Source: Exiguobacterium artemiae 255-15 (lineage in GTDB: Bacteria; Bacillota; Bacilli; Exiguobacteriales; Exiguobacteriaceae). From it: a DNA stretch of 64,000 nucleotides. The notes below the pieces were generated by a model. That model ran no database searches, was not told the DNA's origin, and saw only the letters and a program-made list of their open reading frames with translations. Made by a program: the position numbers and the translations under genes. The DNA lies in assembly GCF_000019905.1 (NCBI RefSeq), contig NC_010556.1:1390001-1454000 (forward strand), given 5' to 3'. This document shows positions 25,853-34,898 of the stretch, in pieces. Positions within the stretch are counted from its first letter, which is position 1. Each line of letters begins with the position of its first letter.

Positions 25853-27559
25853 ATGAAAAATTTATCAGTACGGAAAAAGATTCAACTGTTGATTGCGACG
25901 GCCATCGTCGCGATGATTTTATTAGCCAGTGCAGGACTCTATTTTTTAAATCAGATGTCAAATGCCTCGCAGGCGATGTATAAGGAAAATCTGATTCCGG
26001 TCCAGGAAGTGGCGCAAATCCGGATTGATACACGGGCGCTTGATTCGTTCCTCGTCGAAATGATGCTGACGAAAGATCCGGCCCGGATTGAAGAATTGGG
26101 GGCACAAATCGATCAACGGCAAGCGCAAATCCGTTCTTCCCTCAACAAATTCGAACGTACATCTGTACCGACGAAACAATCAGAAAAACAAGTCGAGAAC
26201 TTAAAGGATAGTGTCTTGGCATATGATAACGGCTTGAGCACGATTCAGGATCTGGTCACACAGGGAGATAAGGAACAGGGCTACCGCTTCTATTCGGAAA
26301 GTCTCGAGAAAACACGGGACGAAGTCGCCAATACGGCGAAGAGTCTGATGATGTCAATGACAAAACAGTCGAAAGACATCAACGCACTGAACCAACAGGA
26401 AAAGCAGACTGCTTTTTACATCATGCTCGGGATTTTCCTGCTCGCCTTGTTATTGTTTGCCGGTCTTGCACTCTATATCACGCGTCTGATCACCAAACCA
26501 ATCCGTTCGCTGCAAGGCTGGATGAAGCAGTCGGGTGAAGGTGATTTGACGGTCCGCGGAGACTACGTTTCCAAAGACGAGCTCGGACAATTGACGACGT
26601 CGTTTAATACGATGACGGAGCAACTTCATCACGTCATCATCGAAATGACGGATACGTCGAAACACGTTGCGACAGCATCGGACGAATTAAGTACGAATGC
26701 GGAAGCGACGACAAAAGCGACGGAAATGGTCGCCGTGACGATGGAAGAAATCGCAAGCGGGGCCAGCCAACAATTGAACCAGGTGTCCGGGGCATCGCGG
26801 ACTGTCCAGGACTTAACGTCCGGTGTCAGTCAGGTCGCCGGGAATGCCCAACAGATGACGGATGCGACGGGTGATGCGATGGACAAGGTCACCCACGGCG
26901 GTCAGGTCGTCCGCCAGCTCGGACAGCAGATGGAACGGATCAACACCGACTTTACGGAACTCGGTCACGTCATCGTCGGACTCGGCAACCGGTCGCAGGA
27001 AATCGGACAAATCACCGATTCGATCACGGGTATTGCGGCGCAGACGAACCTGCTCGCACTGAACGCGGCAATCGAAGCAGCGAGAGCCGGAGAACAAGGG
27101 CGCGGATTTGCTGTCGTCGCTGCCGAAGTCAAGACGCTCGCTGAACAATCGGCACTAGCCGCGAAACAAATCGAGAGTTTGATTCAAGTCATTCAACAAG
27201 AAACGGAACAGTCCGTCGTTTCGATGGAAAAAGTCACGACGGAAATGACGAACGGCATTCAGGTTGCCGGCGAAGCGAGTGCTTCATTTGAAGCAATCGA
27301 ACGGTCCATTAGTGATGTGACGGGGCAAGTCGAAGAAGTGTCCGGTGCCGTTCAGGAAATGGCGGCCGGTAGTGAACAGATTTCCGCAATCATGCGGGAG
27401 ATTCAAGGTGTGACGGAAAGTACGGCCGCCGGAACGGAAAATATTTCGGCTTCGACGGAAGAACAGATGGCTTCAATGCAGGAAATCTCGTCCGCGTCGC
27501 AATCACTGGCGACCATGGCAGAAGACCTAAAACGGTTGTCGAGCCGTTTTAACGTCTAA
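25853..27559 (+). CDS. Methyl-accepting chemotaxis protein
   Basis: 568 residues. Membrane segment 1 at about 10-33, four-helix-bundle sensor domain, membrane segment 2 at about 186-210, HAMP domain ([15 protein letters not shown] onwards), then a long coiled-coil signalling domain with the hairpin tip [20 protein letters not shown]. It should report to CheW/CheA and be methylated on glutamates flanking the tip. ATG 25853 is used because GGAGGGG lies eight bases upstream; 13 extra residues in frame have no site. No other chemotaxis gene is close, so it is an orphan receptor with unknown ligand. Confidence 0.94.
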   Translation: MKNLSVRKKIQLLIATAIVAMILLASAGLYFLNQMSNASQAMYKENLIPVQEVAQIRIDTRALDSFLVEMMLTKDPARIEELGAQIDQRQAQIRSSLNKFERTSVPTKQSEKQVENLKDSVLAYDNGLSTIQDLVTQGDKEQGYRFYSESLEKTRDEVANTAKSLMMSMTKQSKDINALNQQEKQTAFYIMLGIFLLALLLFAGLALYITRLITKPIRSLQGWMKQSGEGDLTVRGDYVSKDELGQLTTSFNTMTEQLHHVIIEMTDTSKHVATASDELSTNAEATTKATEMVAVTMEEIASGASQQLNQVSGASRTVQDLTSGVSQVAGNAQQMTDATGDAMDKVTHGGQVVRQLGQQMERINTDFTELGHVIVGLGNRSQEIGQITDSITGIAAQTNLLALNAAIEAARAGEQGRGFAVVAAEVKTLAEQSALAAKQIESLIQVIQQETEQSVVSMEKVTTEMTNGIQVAGEASASFEAIERSISDVTGQVEEVSGAVQEMAAGSEQISAIMREIQGVTESTAAGTENISASTEEQMASMQEISSASQSLATMAEDLKRLSSRFNV

Positions 27560-27567
27560 TAAATCAG

Positions 27568-27598
27568 ACAGGTACCTAAAACAGGTATCTGTTTTTTT
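27568..27598 (+). terminator. Terminator of the chemoreceptor gene
   Basis: Stem ACAGGTACCT-aaaac-AGGTATCTGT (one wobble) followed by seven T. Confidence 0.85.
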
Positions 27599-27669
27599 AA
27601 TGGAAAAAGCAGGTATTTGAGGTGGTGAACAGTAATAGGTAGAAAAAGTGAGTAAGGGAGGTTACGGAT

Positions 27670-28110
27670 ATGGGATCACATGAAATCATTGAATGGATTT
27701 TATATGGGATATTCGGTTTGATTGTGCTTCCAATTGTCGTGTTCGGCTTCGTGAAGACGGGAAAAAAACGGATGTTGGCTTTGATGACGGCAGGAGTGCT
27801 CTGTCTGATGTTCGGCAGTTTTTTAATGAGCCAGCCGGATGACGAAGACATCAAAGCGCAGATTCAGGAAAACGTGGCAGCCGTCAAACCATATCTTGCG
27901 AAAGAGTTTCCAGGCGAAAAGTGGACCATCTCAACCGTTCCTTTTCAAAAAGACGAATATCAGCACGTCAATCCTTATTTCATAACCGTCGTCTTTCAAA
28001 ATGAACCGGATGCTGCGTATGAGTACAATGTTAATCGCAACGGACGCGTCGAACTGGTCGGGTTTTCCAGTAAAAGTGATTACCATGAGTTTAACCACTT
28101 GGAAAAATGA
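27670..28110 (+). CDS. Two-helix membrane protein, unknown function
   Basis: 146 residues. Two membrane segments (about 7-28 and 34-52) and a soluble C-terminal domain of about 90 residues with an amphipathic helix (DEDIKAQIQENVAAVKPYLAKEF) and beta-strand character after it (YFITVVFQNEPDAAYEYNVN). No family recognised. GGGAGG precedes the ATG by eight bases. It converges on the rhodopsin gene. Confidence 0.7.
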   Translation: MGSHEIIEWILYGIFGLIVLPIVVFGFVKTGKKRMLALMTAGVLCLMFGSFLMSQPDDEDIKAQIQENVAAVKPYLAKEFPGEKWTISTVPFQKDEYQHVNPYFITVVFQNEPDAAYEYNVNRNGRVELVGFSSKSDYHEFNHLEK

Positions 28111-28115
28111 AAAGA

Positions 28116-28151
28116 ATCAAAAAAACAGCCCACCGCGAGGCGGAACTGTTT
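28116..28151 (-). terminator. Terminator of the rhodopsin gene
   Basis: Interrupted stem AAACAG..CCGC / GCGG..CTGTTT (28123-28151) with seven T on the minus strand after it. On the plus strand it may also slow transcription from 27670-28110. Confidence 0.7.
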
Positions 28152-28162
28152 CAAACATCCGT

Positions 28163-28921
28163 TCAGGACGTCAGCGTTTTTCCTTTGGAAGACGATAGCG
28201 ACGACATCGTTTTGACGGCGAAGAAGGCAATCAAACCGAACCCGACCTTGTTCGTTAAATCGGCAAAGTTGTAAATCAATTCGCGGACGAGCTGGATTTC
28301 AACTCCCGGCGCAAACAACGTGACAGCGTAACCGATCGGATAGATGGCCCAACCGATCAGGATGAACAACCGCATTTTCAGAAGAGCATCGCGAATTGGA
28401 GCCGGTTTGTTTTCCGCAGCTTTCGTGACATTCGTAAACAGCAGATAGATGATATAGATCCAGGCGAAACATCCAATCAGATACGACCACAGTCCGAGTT
28501 GCGTGAAACCGCCGGCGATGTTGATTGAGGATTCGCCGATGTAGCCGCCTACAATCATGATCACGTCAGCGATTACGAGTTTCGTCAGCAAGGGCCGGCC
28601 GAGCCGACCTTTCAGACCGAGCAACAATGGAAACTTGACTAGCAACAGAGGCGTCGTGACGAGCCAGTCGATATAACGGATTTCTGTTGGAAAACCGTCG
28701 ATTTCTGACAACAGACCGGACGTTCCGACGGCATCTTTCATAAAGTAATAATGAATGGCCGCGACAAAGGTGACGAGTGCAGCGACGGTAGCGGTGGAGC
28801 GGTATTCCGGTGCCAGTGAATTCCGTTCGACTAAAAAGTAGAGTGTCCCGGCGGCCATTCCGACGAATCCGACCCAAAACATATACTGCGTGGCAAGAAC
28901 GAGTAAATTGACTTCTTCCAT
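28163..28921 (-). CDS. Retinal proton pump (Exiguobacterium-type proteorhodopsin)
   Basis: 252 residues, seven membrane helices. Lys225 in DLTNKVGF binds retinal; Asp85 in RYIDW is the proton acceptor, with His57 close by in the manner of proteorhodopsins. Position 96, normally Asp or Glu for reprotonation of the Schiff base, is Lys (PLLLVKF), the known peculiarity of the Exiguobacterium sibiricum pump. The protein should move protons out of the cell in light. ATG 28921 is preceded by GGAG at nine bases, within a perfectly duplicated 16-base unit. No retinal-making gene lies in the window. The gene stands alone between terminators. Confidence 0.97.
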   Translation of the reverse strand: MEEVNLLVLATQYMFWVGFVGMAAGTLYFLVERNSLAPEYRSTATVAALVTFVAAIHYYFMKDAVGTSGLLSEIDGFPTEIRYIDWLVTTPLLLVKFPLLLGLKGRLGRPLLTKLVIADVIMIVGGYIGESSINIAGGFTQLGLWSYLIGCFAWIYIIYLLFTNVTKAAENKPAPIRDALLKMRLFILIGWAIYPIGYAVTLFAPGVEIQLVRELIYNFADLTNKVGFGLIAFFAVKTMSSLSSSKGKTLTS

Positions 28922-28953
28922 GATCAGTCACTCCTTCGATCAGTCACTCCTTC
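28922..28953 (-). repeat. Tandem 16-bp duplication carrying the rhodopsin ribosome site
   Basis: On the minus strand GAAGGAGTGACTGATC occurs twice head to tail with no mismatch, directly before the ATG. The proximal copy gives an ideal Shine-Dalgarno spacing of nine bases; the distal copy places a second GGAG 16 bases further upstream. A TATACT hexamer at about 28985-28990 on the minus strand could be the -10 of the promoter, but I see no convincing -35. Confidence 0.9.
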
Positions 28954-29112
28954 ATTACACAAAACACGCGTTTCTATACATTTAGTATAGGACGACACTG
29001 GCAACAACGAAGTGCTTCAACCGTTGCGTGATGTGCGGTGAGGTACTGAAAAGACACAAGTTAGACGAAAGATTCAAACCGAAACCAAGACATCAAAACT
29101 GGAGGAATCAAT

Positions 29113-29691
29113 ATGCCTTTTCCCACTTTAGAAACATCCCGTCTCGCACTGGTGGAAGTAACACCGGAACACGCTTCGTCACTCTTTCATATCTTATCGA
29201 ACGAAACCGTCACCCGCTTTTACGGAATGGATCCGCTTCGTGAACAAAACGATGCGTTGAACATCATAGGGTCTTTCAAACAGACGTATGACACGCAACA
29301 AGGCATTCGTTGGGGTATCCTGATCCGTGACAGCGGGACGTTTATCGGGACGCTTGGTCTGAATCACCTCAGCCTGTACAGCAAAAAGGCGGAGATCGGC
29401 TTTGAACTTGATCCTGCGCACTGGCGGCGTGGTTATGCAGCAGAAGCGATTCAAGCTGTGTTGGAATATGCCTTCGAGACACTGGCATTACACCGGATGG
29501 GTGCCGTGACATTTTTAGAAAACGAGGCATCCGTTCAACTGTTAAAACGACTCGGATTCGAAGAGGAAGGGATTTTGCGTGGTTATCTTTATCAAGACGG
29601 CTCGTCGCACGATGGACGGATTTTTTCATTGCTGCAACCAGATTATCAGTTGATGGTACGGGAACAACACGCACAGGAAAAACCGGTATGA
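29113..29691 (+). CDS. GNAT acetyltransferase, RimJ/RimL type
   Basis: 192 residues. RimJ/RimL layout: LETSRLALVEVTPEHASSLFHI at the start, EIGFELDPAHWRRGYAAEAIQAVLEYAF (acetyl-CoA loop) and LHRMGAVTFLENEASVQLLKRLGFEEEGILRGY. GGAGGAATCA precedes the ATG. Its stop overlaps the start of the VOC gene (ATGA), and the three genes 29113-30423 form a tightly overlapped operon. Confidence 0.88.
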   Translation: MPFPTLETSRLALVEVTPEHASSLFHILSNETVTRFYGMDPLREQNDALNIIGSFKQTYDTQQGIRWGILIRDSGTFIGTLGLNHLSLYSKKAEIGFELDPAHWRRGYAAEAIQAVLEYAFETLALHRMGAVTFLENEASVQLLKRLGFEEEGILRGYLYQDGSSHDGRIFSLLQPDYQLMVREQHAQEKPV

Positions 29692-30149
29692 AAGTGAACC
29701 GGATTGATCATGTCAGTATCAACGTACTGAGTTTAGTGGAAGTGACACATTTTTTCGTCAGCCTGGGATTCGTCGTAAAAGGTGAATGGGAATCGTCCGG
29801 ACCGCAACTCGACCGGATTACCGGTCTGCGTAACGTCAAGACTTCATGTGCCGCTCTCGGCGTACCCGACGGAGAGACGTGGCTTGAACTCGTTCAATAT
29901 CAGAATCCAGTCGATACTGGTCAATCATCAAACGAAGTTCACGCGGCAGGTCTTCGTCATCTTTGTCTCAATGTCGAGTCGCTTGACGCGATGATGACAA
30001 TCGTGAACGAGCAGGGCTATACTTCAATCAGTCCGGCAGAGCAGTTTGGAGAAACGTACCGAATTTGTTATGTCAGGGGACCGGAAGGCATCATACTGGA
30101 AATAGCAGAAAACTATCTTAAACTAAAGAAGGGAAAAGATGTTTCGTAA
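29688..30149 (+). CDS. VOC (glyoxalase fold) protein
   Basis: 153 residues. Two beta-alpha-beta modules: RIDHVSINVLSLVEVTHFFVSLGF and HAAGLRHLCLNVESLDAM, ending YVRGPEGIILEIAE. His6, Glu in WLELVQY, His in LRHLCL and Glu in ILEIAE are likely metal ligands. Translationally coupled to the GNAT gene before it and overlapping the next gene by 11 bases. The substrate is unknown. Confidence 0.85.
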   Translation: MKVNRIDHVSINVLSLVEVTHFFVSLGFVVKGEWESSGPQLDRITGLRNVKTSCAALGVPDGETWLELVQYQNPVDTGQSSNEVHAAGLRHLCLNVESLDAMMTIVNEQGYTSISPAEQFGETYRICYVRGPEGIILEIAENYLKLKKGKDVS

Positions 30150-30423
30150 TTCAAAAGGCAGCACGCAAGTCTGGCTCAATGATCTTGGTGTTTGTTTATT
30201 CGTCCTGATCGGTCTGACGCTTGCGACGTATCCTGTCGTCATCACGGCATCTGGACGGTTGATGTACGATGAATCAATCTGGCTGAGTACAACGGAAATG
30301 AACAAATTCATCACCTTTTATTTTTCTGCATTTTTTGCCTATTTTTTAATCGTAAATCAATTGTATCCCCGTTTTAATAGACGTCAGCTAAAAAAAGACT
30401 TGAATAACAAAGAGGTTATATAA
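30139..30423 (+). CDS. Small membrane protein, unknown function
   Basis: 94 residues with two hydrophobic segments (about 17-37 and 56-74) and a basic C-terminal tail (RFNRRQLKKDLNNKE). GAAGGG precedes the ATG. Its 11-base overlap with the VOC gene supports expression as the third gene of that operon. No family recognised. Confidence 0.65.
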   Translation: MFRNSKGSTQVWLNDLGVCLFVLIGLTLATYPVVITASGRLMYDESIWLSTTEMNKFITFYFSAFFAYFLIVNQLYPRFNRRQLKKDLNNKEVI

Positions 30424-30441
30424 TAAATTGGTTATATAGAG

Positions 30442-30480
30442 AAAATCGTCAGTCTGAACGTGTCGGCTGACGATTTTCCC
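30442..30480 (+). terminator. Terminator of the GNAT-VOC operon
   Basis: Stem AAAATCGTCAG / CTGACGATTTT (30442-30452 with 30467-30477), T run at the end. Confidence 0.8.
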
Positions 30481-30512
30481 GTTGAAGCTCAATCCGGAAA
30501 GGAGGAATTGAC

Positions 30513-30830
30513 TTGATTCGTACGGCGAACCCTGTCGAAGAGATGAGCCAGTTCTTGAAACTGCTCAGTGACAGTACACGTCTTGAAGTGTTGCGTCGGT
30601 TGCATGCCCGGGAACATTGTGTCTGTGATTTTGTCGAAATGTTTGATATCTCACAACCCGCCGTCAGCCGTCACTTAAAATTGTTGCGTCAAGCACAGGT
30701 GATTTTGGAACGGCGTGAACGGCAATGGATTTATTTCCGATTGAATCCGGATCATCCGCAACATGACTTGTTGTTGACGATCTTAAACTCGATGGAACCA
30801 TTACCAGTTTCTTTACCAAAGAGTTGCTGA
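30513..30830 (+). CDS. arsR: ArsR-family arsenic-responsive repressor
   Basis: 105 residues. Winged-helix ArsR/SmtB fold with the arsenite-type metal motif CVCDF (Cys36, Cys38) at the start of the recognition region and ISQPAVSRHLKLLRQA as DNA-binding helix. It should leave its operator when As(III) or Sb(III) binds. GGAAAGGAGG precedes the start. It heads the arsR-arsB-reductase cluster; a dyad between arsR and arsB may be an extra operator. Confidence 0.92.
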   Translation: MIRTANPVEEMSQFLKLLSDSTRLEVLRRLHAREHCVCDFVEMFDISQPAVSRHLKLLRQAQVILERRERQWIYFRLNPDHPQHDLLLTILNSMEPLPVSLPKSC

Positions 30831-30855
30831 GTTTTAAGTAAATAAACAGAGCTGA

Positions 30856-30877
30856 TACATAACGGAAATGTTATGTA
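30856..30877 (+). promoter_or_regulatory. Dyad between arsR and arsB
   Basis: TACATAAC-ggaaat-GTTATGTA is a perfect 8-bp inverted repeat 57 bp before arsB. It may be a second ArsR operator or a leader hairpin; no T run follows. Confidence 0.5.
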
Positions 30878-30933
30878 AGAAAAAATGTATTTAGCCGTTG
30901 TAAAACAGAGGAAAAAATTAATCAAGAAATGAA

Positions 30934-32238
30934 GTGAACGCATTGACCGGAACACATCTACTTGCGATCGGGATTTTCCTGATCACCTTATTTTTAATCA
31001 TCAAACAACCAAAAGGTCTAGGCATCGGCTACTCCGCGATAGGAATGGCATTGATTGCTTTACTGACCGGCGCAGTGAATCTGGATGATGTCTCGACGGT
31101 TTGGGGCATCATCTGGAACGCAACCTTTACCTTCATCGCCCTGATCATCATCTCGTTGATTTTGGACGAAATCGGCTTCTTCGAATGGGCGGCGCTTCAC
31201 ATGGCACGTATCGCAAAAGGCGGCGGCGTCAAACTGTTTGTTTACCTGACATTGCTCGGCGCACTCGTATCCGCCTTGTTTGCGAACGACGGGGCTGCCT
31301 TGATCCTGACACCGATTGTTCTTGCCATAGTCCGCTACTTAAAATTACCGGACTACGTCGTTTTGGCGTACGTGTTTGCGTCCGGCTTCATTGCCGATAC
31401 GGCGAGTCTGCCGTTCGTCGTCTCCAACCTCGTCAATATCGTCTCGGCCGACTTCTTTGACATCGGTTTTACGGAATATGCCTCACGGATGGTCTTCGTG
31501 AACGTCTTTTCCGTCATCGGCAGTCTGCTTGTGTTGTATCTTTACTTCCGCAAAAGTATTCCGAAGACCTACGACGTGACGCAACTTGTCGCACCGAGCA
31601 CGGCAATTAAGGATCAGCGGATGTTCAAGTTATCGTGGCTGGTTCTCGTGCTGCTTGTCGTCGGCTACTTCACGAGTGACTTCATCGGCATTCCGGTCAG
31701 TCTCGTTGCCGGCGTCATCGCCTTGTTCTTCCTGTTGATGGCGCGTCGTTCACCTAGTGTGCCGACGAAAAAAGTCATCGCCGGTGCACCGTGGGCGATC
31801 GTCTTCTTCTCGCTCGGAATGTATATCGTCGTTTATGGTCTGCAAAATGCCGGGTTGACGCAAGTGCTTGCCGAAGTCATCGACGGTTTTGCGACGACGC
31901 TTGCCGGTGCGACGTTCGGGATGGGCTTCCTCGCCGCCATTCTGTCATCGATTATGAACAATATGCCGACCGTCATGATTGATGCCCTGGCAATCGAGCA
32001 CAGTCAGACGACCGGCATCATCCGTGAAGCCTTGATTTATGCCAATGTCATCGGTTCCGATTTAGGTCCGAAGATTACACCGATCGGCAGTCTGGCAACA
32101 CTGCTGTGGTTGCATGTCTTACGCTCGAAAGGTGTCAGAATCGGCTGGGGACAATACTTTAAAATCGGTACGATCCTGACGATTCCAACGCTTGCGATTA
32201 CGTTGCTCGGATTGTACATCAGCTTGTTACTTTATTAA
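30934..32238 (+). CDS. arsB: ArsB arsenite efflux permease
   Basis: 434 residues with about twelve membrane segments. ArsB signatures: [13 protein letters not shown] near the start, [43 protein letters not shown] and [13 protein letters not shown], with [24 protein letters not shown]. It exports arsenite and antimonite using the proton gradient. The start GTG 30934 is the first in frame; TTG 30943 is a possible alternative. It lies 104 bases after arsR and 20 bases before the reductase gene. Confidence 0.93.
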   Translation: MNALTGTHLLAIGIFLITLFLIIKQPKGLGIGYSAIGMALIALLTGAVNLDDVSTVWGIIWNATFTFIALIIISLILDEIGFFEWAALHMARIAKGGGVKLFVYLTLLGALVSALFANDGAALILTPIVLAIVRYLKLPDYVVLAYVFASGFIADTASLPFVVSNLVNIVSADFFDIGFTEYASRMVFVNVFSVIGSLLVLYLYFRKSIPKTYDVTQLVAPSTAIKDQRMFKLSWLVLVLLVVGYFTSDFIGIPVSLVAGVIALFFLLMARRSPSVPTKKVIAGAPWAIVFFSLGMYIVVYGLQNAGLTQVLAEVIDGFATTLAGATFGMGFLAAILSSIMNNMPTVMIDALAIEHSQTTGIIREALIYANVIGSDLGPKITPIGSLATLLWLHVLRSKGVRIGWGQYFKIGTILTIPTLAITLLGLYISLLLY

Positions 32239-32257
32239 TTTTCAGGAGGACACTTAC

Positions 32258-33919
32258 ATGAAATTGTTGATCATTGGTTCAGTTGCCGCCGGAACATCGG
32301 TCGGTGCAAAAGCACGCCGGAACAGTGAAGATTTACAGATTACGATTTATGACCGCGATCAGGACATCTCCTATTCCGGTTGCGGGATTCCGTACTTCGT
32401 CGGCGGTGAGATTGCCGACATCGACGAATTGACACCGCGCGATGCCGCATTCTTCAAAAAACGTTATAACATCGACATCCACACAAGACACGAAGTCGAA
32501 TCGATTGATCACGCAACGAAAACGGCGACCATCGTTAATCTGGCGACCGGTGATCGGTTGACGGATACGTACGATACGCTGGTGCTTGCGACCGGTGCAT
32601 CAAGCATCGTTCCGCCCTTACAGGGTGTCGATCACGACAACGTCTTCACGGTGCGCAATGTCCGGAATGCCGATGCGATCCGCTCATACATCGACGCCCA
32701 TAATCCAAAAACGGCAACGATTGTCGGCGGCGGTTTCATCGGTCTTGAGATGGCCGAGCAACTGTCATACCGCGGGATTCAGGTGACACTCGTCGAACGT
32801 TTGCCGCAAGTCATGCCACCGCTTGACCGTGACATGGCAGAACGGGTTGCTGATCATTTAAGAGATAAAGGCGTCTCACTGTTGCTCGGAGAATCGGTGA
32901 CGGCATTAAACGGGACGGAGCGGGTCACGGACATCGCCCTTGAAAGTGGCAAATCAATTGCGACAGAGCTCGTCATCCTGTCAGTCGGGGTCAAACCGAA
33001 TACGGAGCTCGCCAAACAGATCGGCGTTGGGCTTGGTCAGACAGGCGCAATCGCCGTCAACCGGAAGATGCAGACGAACGTGGCAGATATCTATGCCGTC
33101 GGTGACGTCGCGGAAAGTTTCTCCGTCATTACCGGAGAAGCGATTTATCGTCCGCTCGGCTCGACCGCCAACAAGATGGGCCGGATTGCCGGGATGGTCA
33201 TCACCGGGGAAGAAGCGGAACACCGCGGAATTCTTGGAACCGGCATCTTCAAAGCGTTTGATCTGACGGTCGCCCAAACCGGCTTGACGGAAAAAGAAGC
33301 GCGGGAAGCCGGATACGACATCGAAGTTCTCCACAATATTAAACCGGATCGTCCGGAATATATGGGTGGAAAAGAAATGACGATCAAGGCGATTGCCGAC
33401 CGGGCGACAGGACGGGTCCTTGGCGCACAAATCGTTGGTCCGCAAGGGGTCGACAAACGGATTGATGTCCTCGCGACAGCGATTACGTTCAAGGCAAAAG
33501 CAGAAGATCTGTTCCACCTTGATCTTGCCTATGCGCCGCCGTTTGCGACAACAAAGGATCCGGTGCTCTATACCGGAATGGCACTCGACAATGCGATTAA
33601 AAAAACAGCCCGTCTGATGACACCAAATGAGTTGATCGAACAGGTCGCCGGCGGCAAGTCGTTCCAAATCATCGATACCCGTTCGAAAGCCCAGTTCGAA
33701 AAAAATCACGTCGACGGCGCGATTCATATCCCGCTCGGTGAACTGCGGACACGGGCGAAGGAACTCGATCCGACGTTGCCGACGATTGTTTACTGTAACA
33801 AAGGGGTGACCGGGAACGCCGCACAAAACGTGCTCAAAAACCTAGGTTTTACGGATGTCTGTAACTTATCCGGCGGTAATAAAAACTATCAACATTGCAA
33901 AAAGTGTCTGACCGAGTAA
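32258..33919 (+). CDS. CoA-disulfide reductase with C-terminal rhodanese domain
   Basis: 553 residues. FAD-binding Rossmann start MKLLIIGSVAAGTSVGAKARR, active Cys42 in YSGCGIPYFVGG as in CoA-disulfide reductases, NAD(P)H-binding segment GGGFIGLEMAE, dimerisation domain, then a rhodanese domain (about 465-553) with active Cys513 in YCNKGVTG. A CxxC pair (QHCKKC) ends the chain. It reduces CoA disulfide or persulfides with NAD(P)H. Position directly after arsB (AGGAGG, 20-base gap) ties it to arsenic or thiol stress. An in-frame start at 32192 overlaps arsB and lacks a site. Confidence 0.9.
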   Translation: MKLLIIGSVAAGTSVGAKARRNSEDLQITIYDRDQDISYSGCGIPYFVGGEIADIDELTPRDAAFFKKRYNIDIHTRHEVESIDHATKTATIVNLATGDRLTDTYDTLVLATGASSIVPPLQGVDHDNVFTVRNVRNADAIRSYIDAHNPKTATIVGGGFIGLEMAEQLSYRGIQVTLVERLPQVMPPLDRDMAERVADHLRDKGVSLLLGESVTALNGTERVTDIALESGKSIATELVILSVGVKPNTELAKQIGVGLGQTGAIAVNRKMQTNVADIYAVGDVAESFSVITGEAIYRPLGSTANKMGRIAGMVITGEEAEHRGILGTGIFKAFDLTVAQTGLTEKEAREAGYDIEVLHNIKPDRPEYMGGKEMTIKAIADRATGRVLGAQIVGPQGVDKRIDVLATAITFKAKAEDLFHLDLAYAPPFATTKDPVLYTGMALDNAIKKTARLMTPNELIEQVAGGKSFQIIDTRSKAQFEKNHVDGAIHIPLGELRTRAKELDPTLPTIVYCNKGVTGNAAQNVLKNLGFTDVCNLSGGNKNYQHCKKCLTE

Positions 33920-33931
33920 TGGTCCGATGAC

Positions 33932-33967
33932 AAAAAGCGGTTCTTCTTCGCAGAAGAGCCGCTTTTT
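33932..33967. terminator. Bidirectional terminator
   Basis: 16-bp stem AAAAAGCGGTTCTTCT / AGAAGAGCCGCTTTTT with a four-base loop between the arsenic operon and the convergent gene. Confidence 0.88.
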
Positions 33968-34525
33968 TTACTGTGCATACCGGTAAGTATGCTCAATCCG
34001 TTGACGGATGCTGTCCGGCAAGGAAGCAGCGAGTGCGGTTTGTAACCGTTCCGGCGCGTCGAGCGGGTGAGACTGCCAGTAGTCTTCAAGGAGACGGACT
34101 TTGGATTCGCGTCCCGGCATCAATAGATAGAAGACGTACCAATCCTCAAGATGCATGAACGGATAGCGTTGTCCACCGAAACTGACCTGTTCCGTCATAG
34201 CCGTCTCATCAAAAATGAATGAAAAAACGCCTGCTTTATGTTGAATTTTGAAATCGACGATGAGATCCAGTTCAACGCTTCCAATCGTGTATTCTTCAAA
34301 CCGGCGTGTCAAAAAAACTCCTTTATCTTGAGACGGCTGTTGTTTACCGAACTGCTTCAAAATCCGTTCAGCCACAGCGAAATCGTCCGGATGAAAGAGC
34401 AAATCCACATCGTTTGGATGCTCCACCAACCCATGGTGGGCGAGGAGAACCGAACCACCAATGCCCCATCTGACGTGAGCAGAGGCAAAGAGTGGGGAAA
34501 GGAGAGAAATCACGGATTCAATCAT
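33968..34525 (-). CDS. Nucleotidyltransferase-fold protein
   Basis: 185 residues. The block GGSVLLAHHGLVEHPNDVDLLF has the GG/S and DxD pattern of the polymerase-beta nucleotidyltransferase fold as seen in aminoglycoside and lincosamide nucleotidyltransferases; ELDLIVDF supplies a further acidic strand. The target is unknown and no toxin-antitoxin partner is adjacent. AGGAGG precedes the ATG. Transcribed toward the arsenic operon terminator. Confidence 0.72.
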   Translation of the reverse strand: MIESVISLLSPLFASAHVRWGIGGSVLLAHHGLVEHPNDVDLLFHPDDFAVAERILKQFGKQQPSQDKGVFLTRRFEEYTIGSVELDLIVDFKIQHKAGVFSFIFDETAMTEQVSFGGQRYPFMHLEDWYVFYLLMPGRESKVRLLEDYWQSHPLDAPERLQTALAASLPDSIRQRIEHTYRYAQ

Positions 34526-34689
34526 TTAAAATTCCTCCTGTGCAAACTATTGATTCTGTGAAATTACATTCAGCTTAGCAAACAAGCGCACTGAAATGAA
34601 TCATTTTTTGGTCATCACCACTGTATGCTCAGGATAGGATTTCCGAAGACGTTTAAGCGACCTACTCAAATCCAACTCCGGTACTACAC

Positions 34690-34722
34690 AAGGAGTTCAT
34701 CGATTCGGATGAACTCCTTTTT
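34690..34722 (+). terminator. Orphan terminator before sulP (possible leader attenuator)
   Basis: Perfect 12-bp stem AAGGAGTTCATC / GATGAACTCCTT with six-base loop and T run, pointing to the right, but no plus-strand gene lies upstream: the 160 bases from 34526 hold no open frame with a ribosome site. It would end a short RNA or act as an attenuator of the sulP transcript. The rest of 34526-34864 holds nothing else I can support. Confidence 0.7.
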
Positions 34723-34821
34723 AGTATGGATCAAATTTATCGTTTGAAAATAAAAAGACCAAAAGTGTTCCTTTTTGAAACTAATGGTGCTAGACTGTGG
34801 ATATTCAAAACAGGACAGGAT

Positions 34822-34898
34822 GTTGAGAAAGAAACAGTTCTCAACAGAAAGGTGGAAGAAATAAATGAAAATGAGTCTACGAGAACAGTGGTTCTCAA
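34822..34898 (+). promoter_or_regulatory. Competing inverted repeats around the sulP ribosome site
   Basis: GTTGAGAA-N8-TTCTCAAC (34822-34845) lies just before the ribosome site AGGTGG; TTCTCAA occurs again at 34892-34898 inside the coding region, where it also forms GAGAAC-agtg-GTTCTC. The same 5' arm could pair with either copy, so the leader could switch between two folds. Confidence 0.4.

Noticed and set aside
32981-33826. 281-codon open frame opposite the CoA-disulfide reductase gene
   Set aside because: It is antisense to a well-supported flavoprotein, has low-complexity Arg/Cys/Phe composition and no ribosome site.
33968-34525. MNT/HEPN-type toxin-antitoxin system for the nucleotidyltransferase-fold gene
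   Set aside because: No HEPN-like partner is adjacent, and the protein is larger than typical MNT antitoxins.
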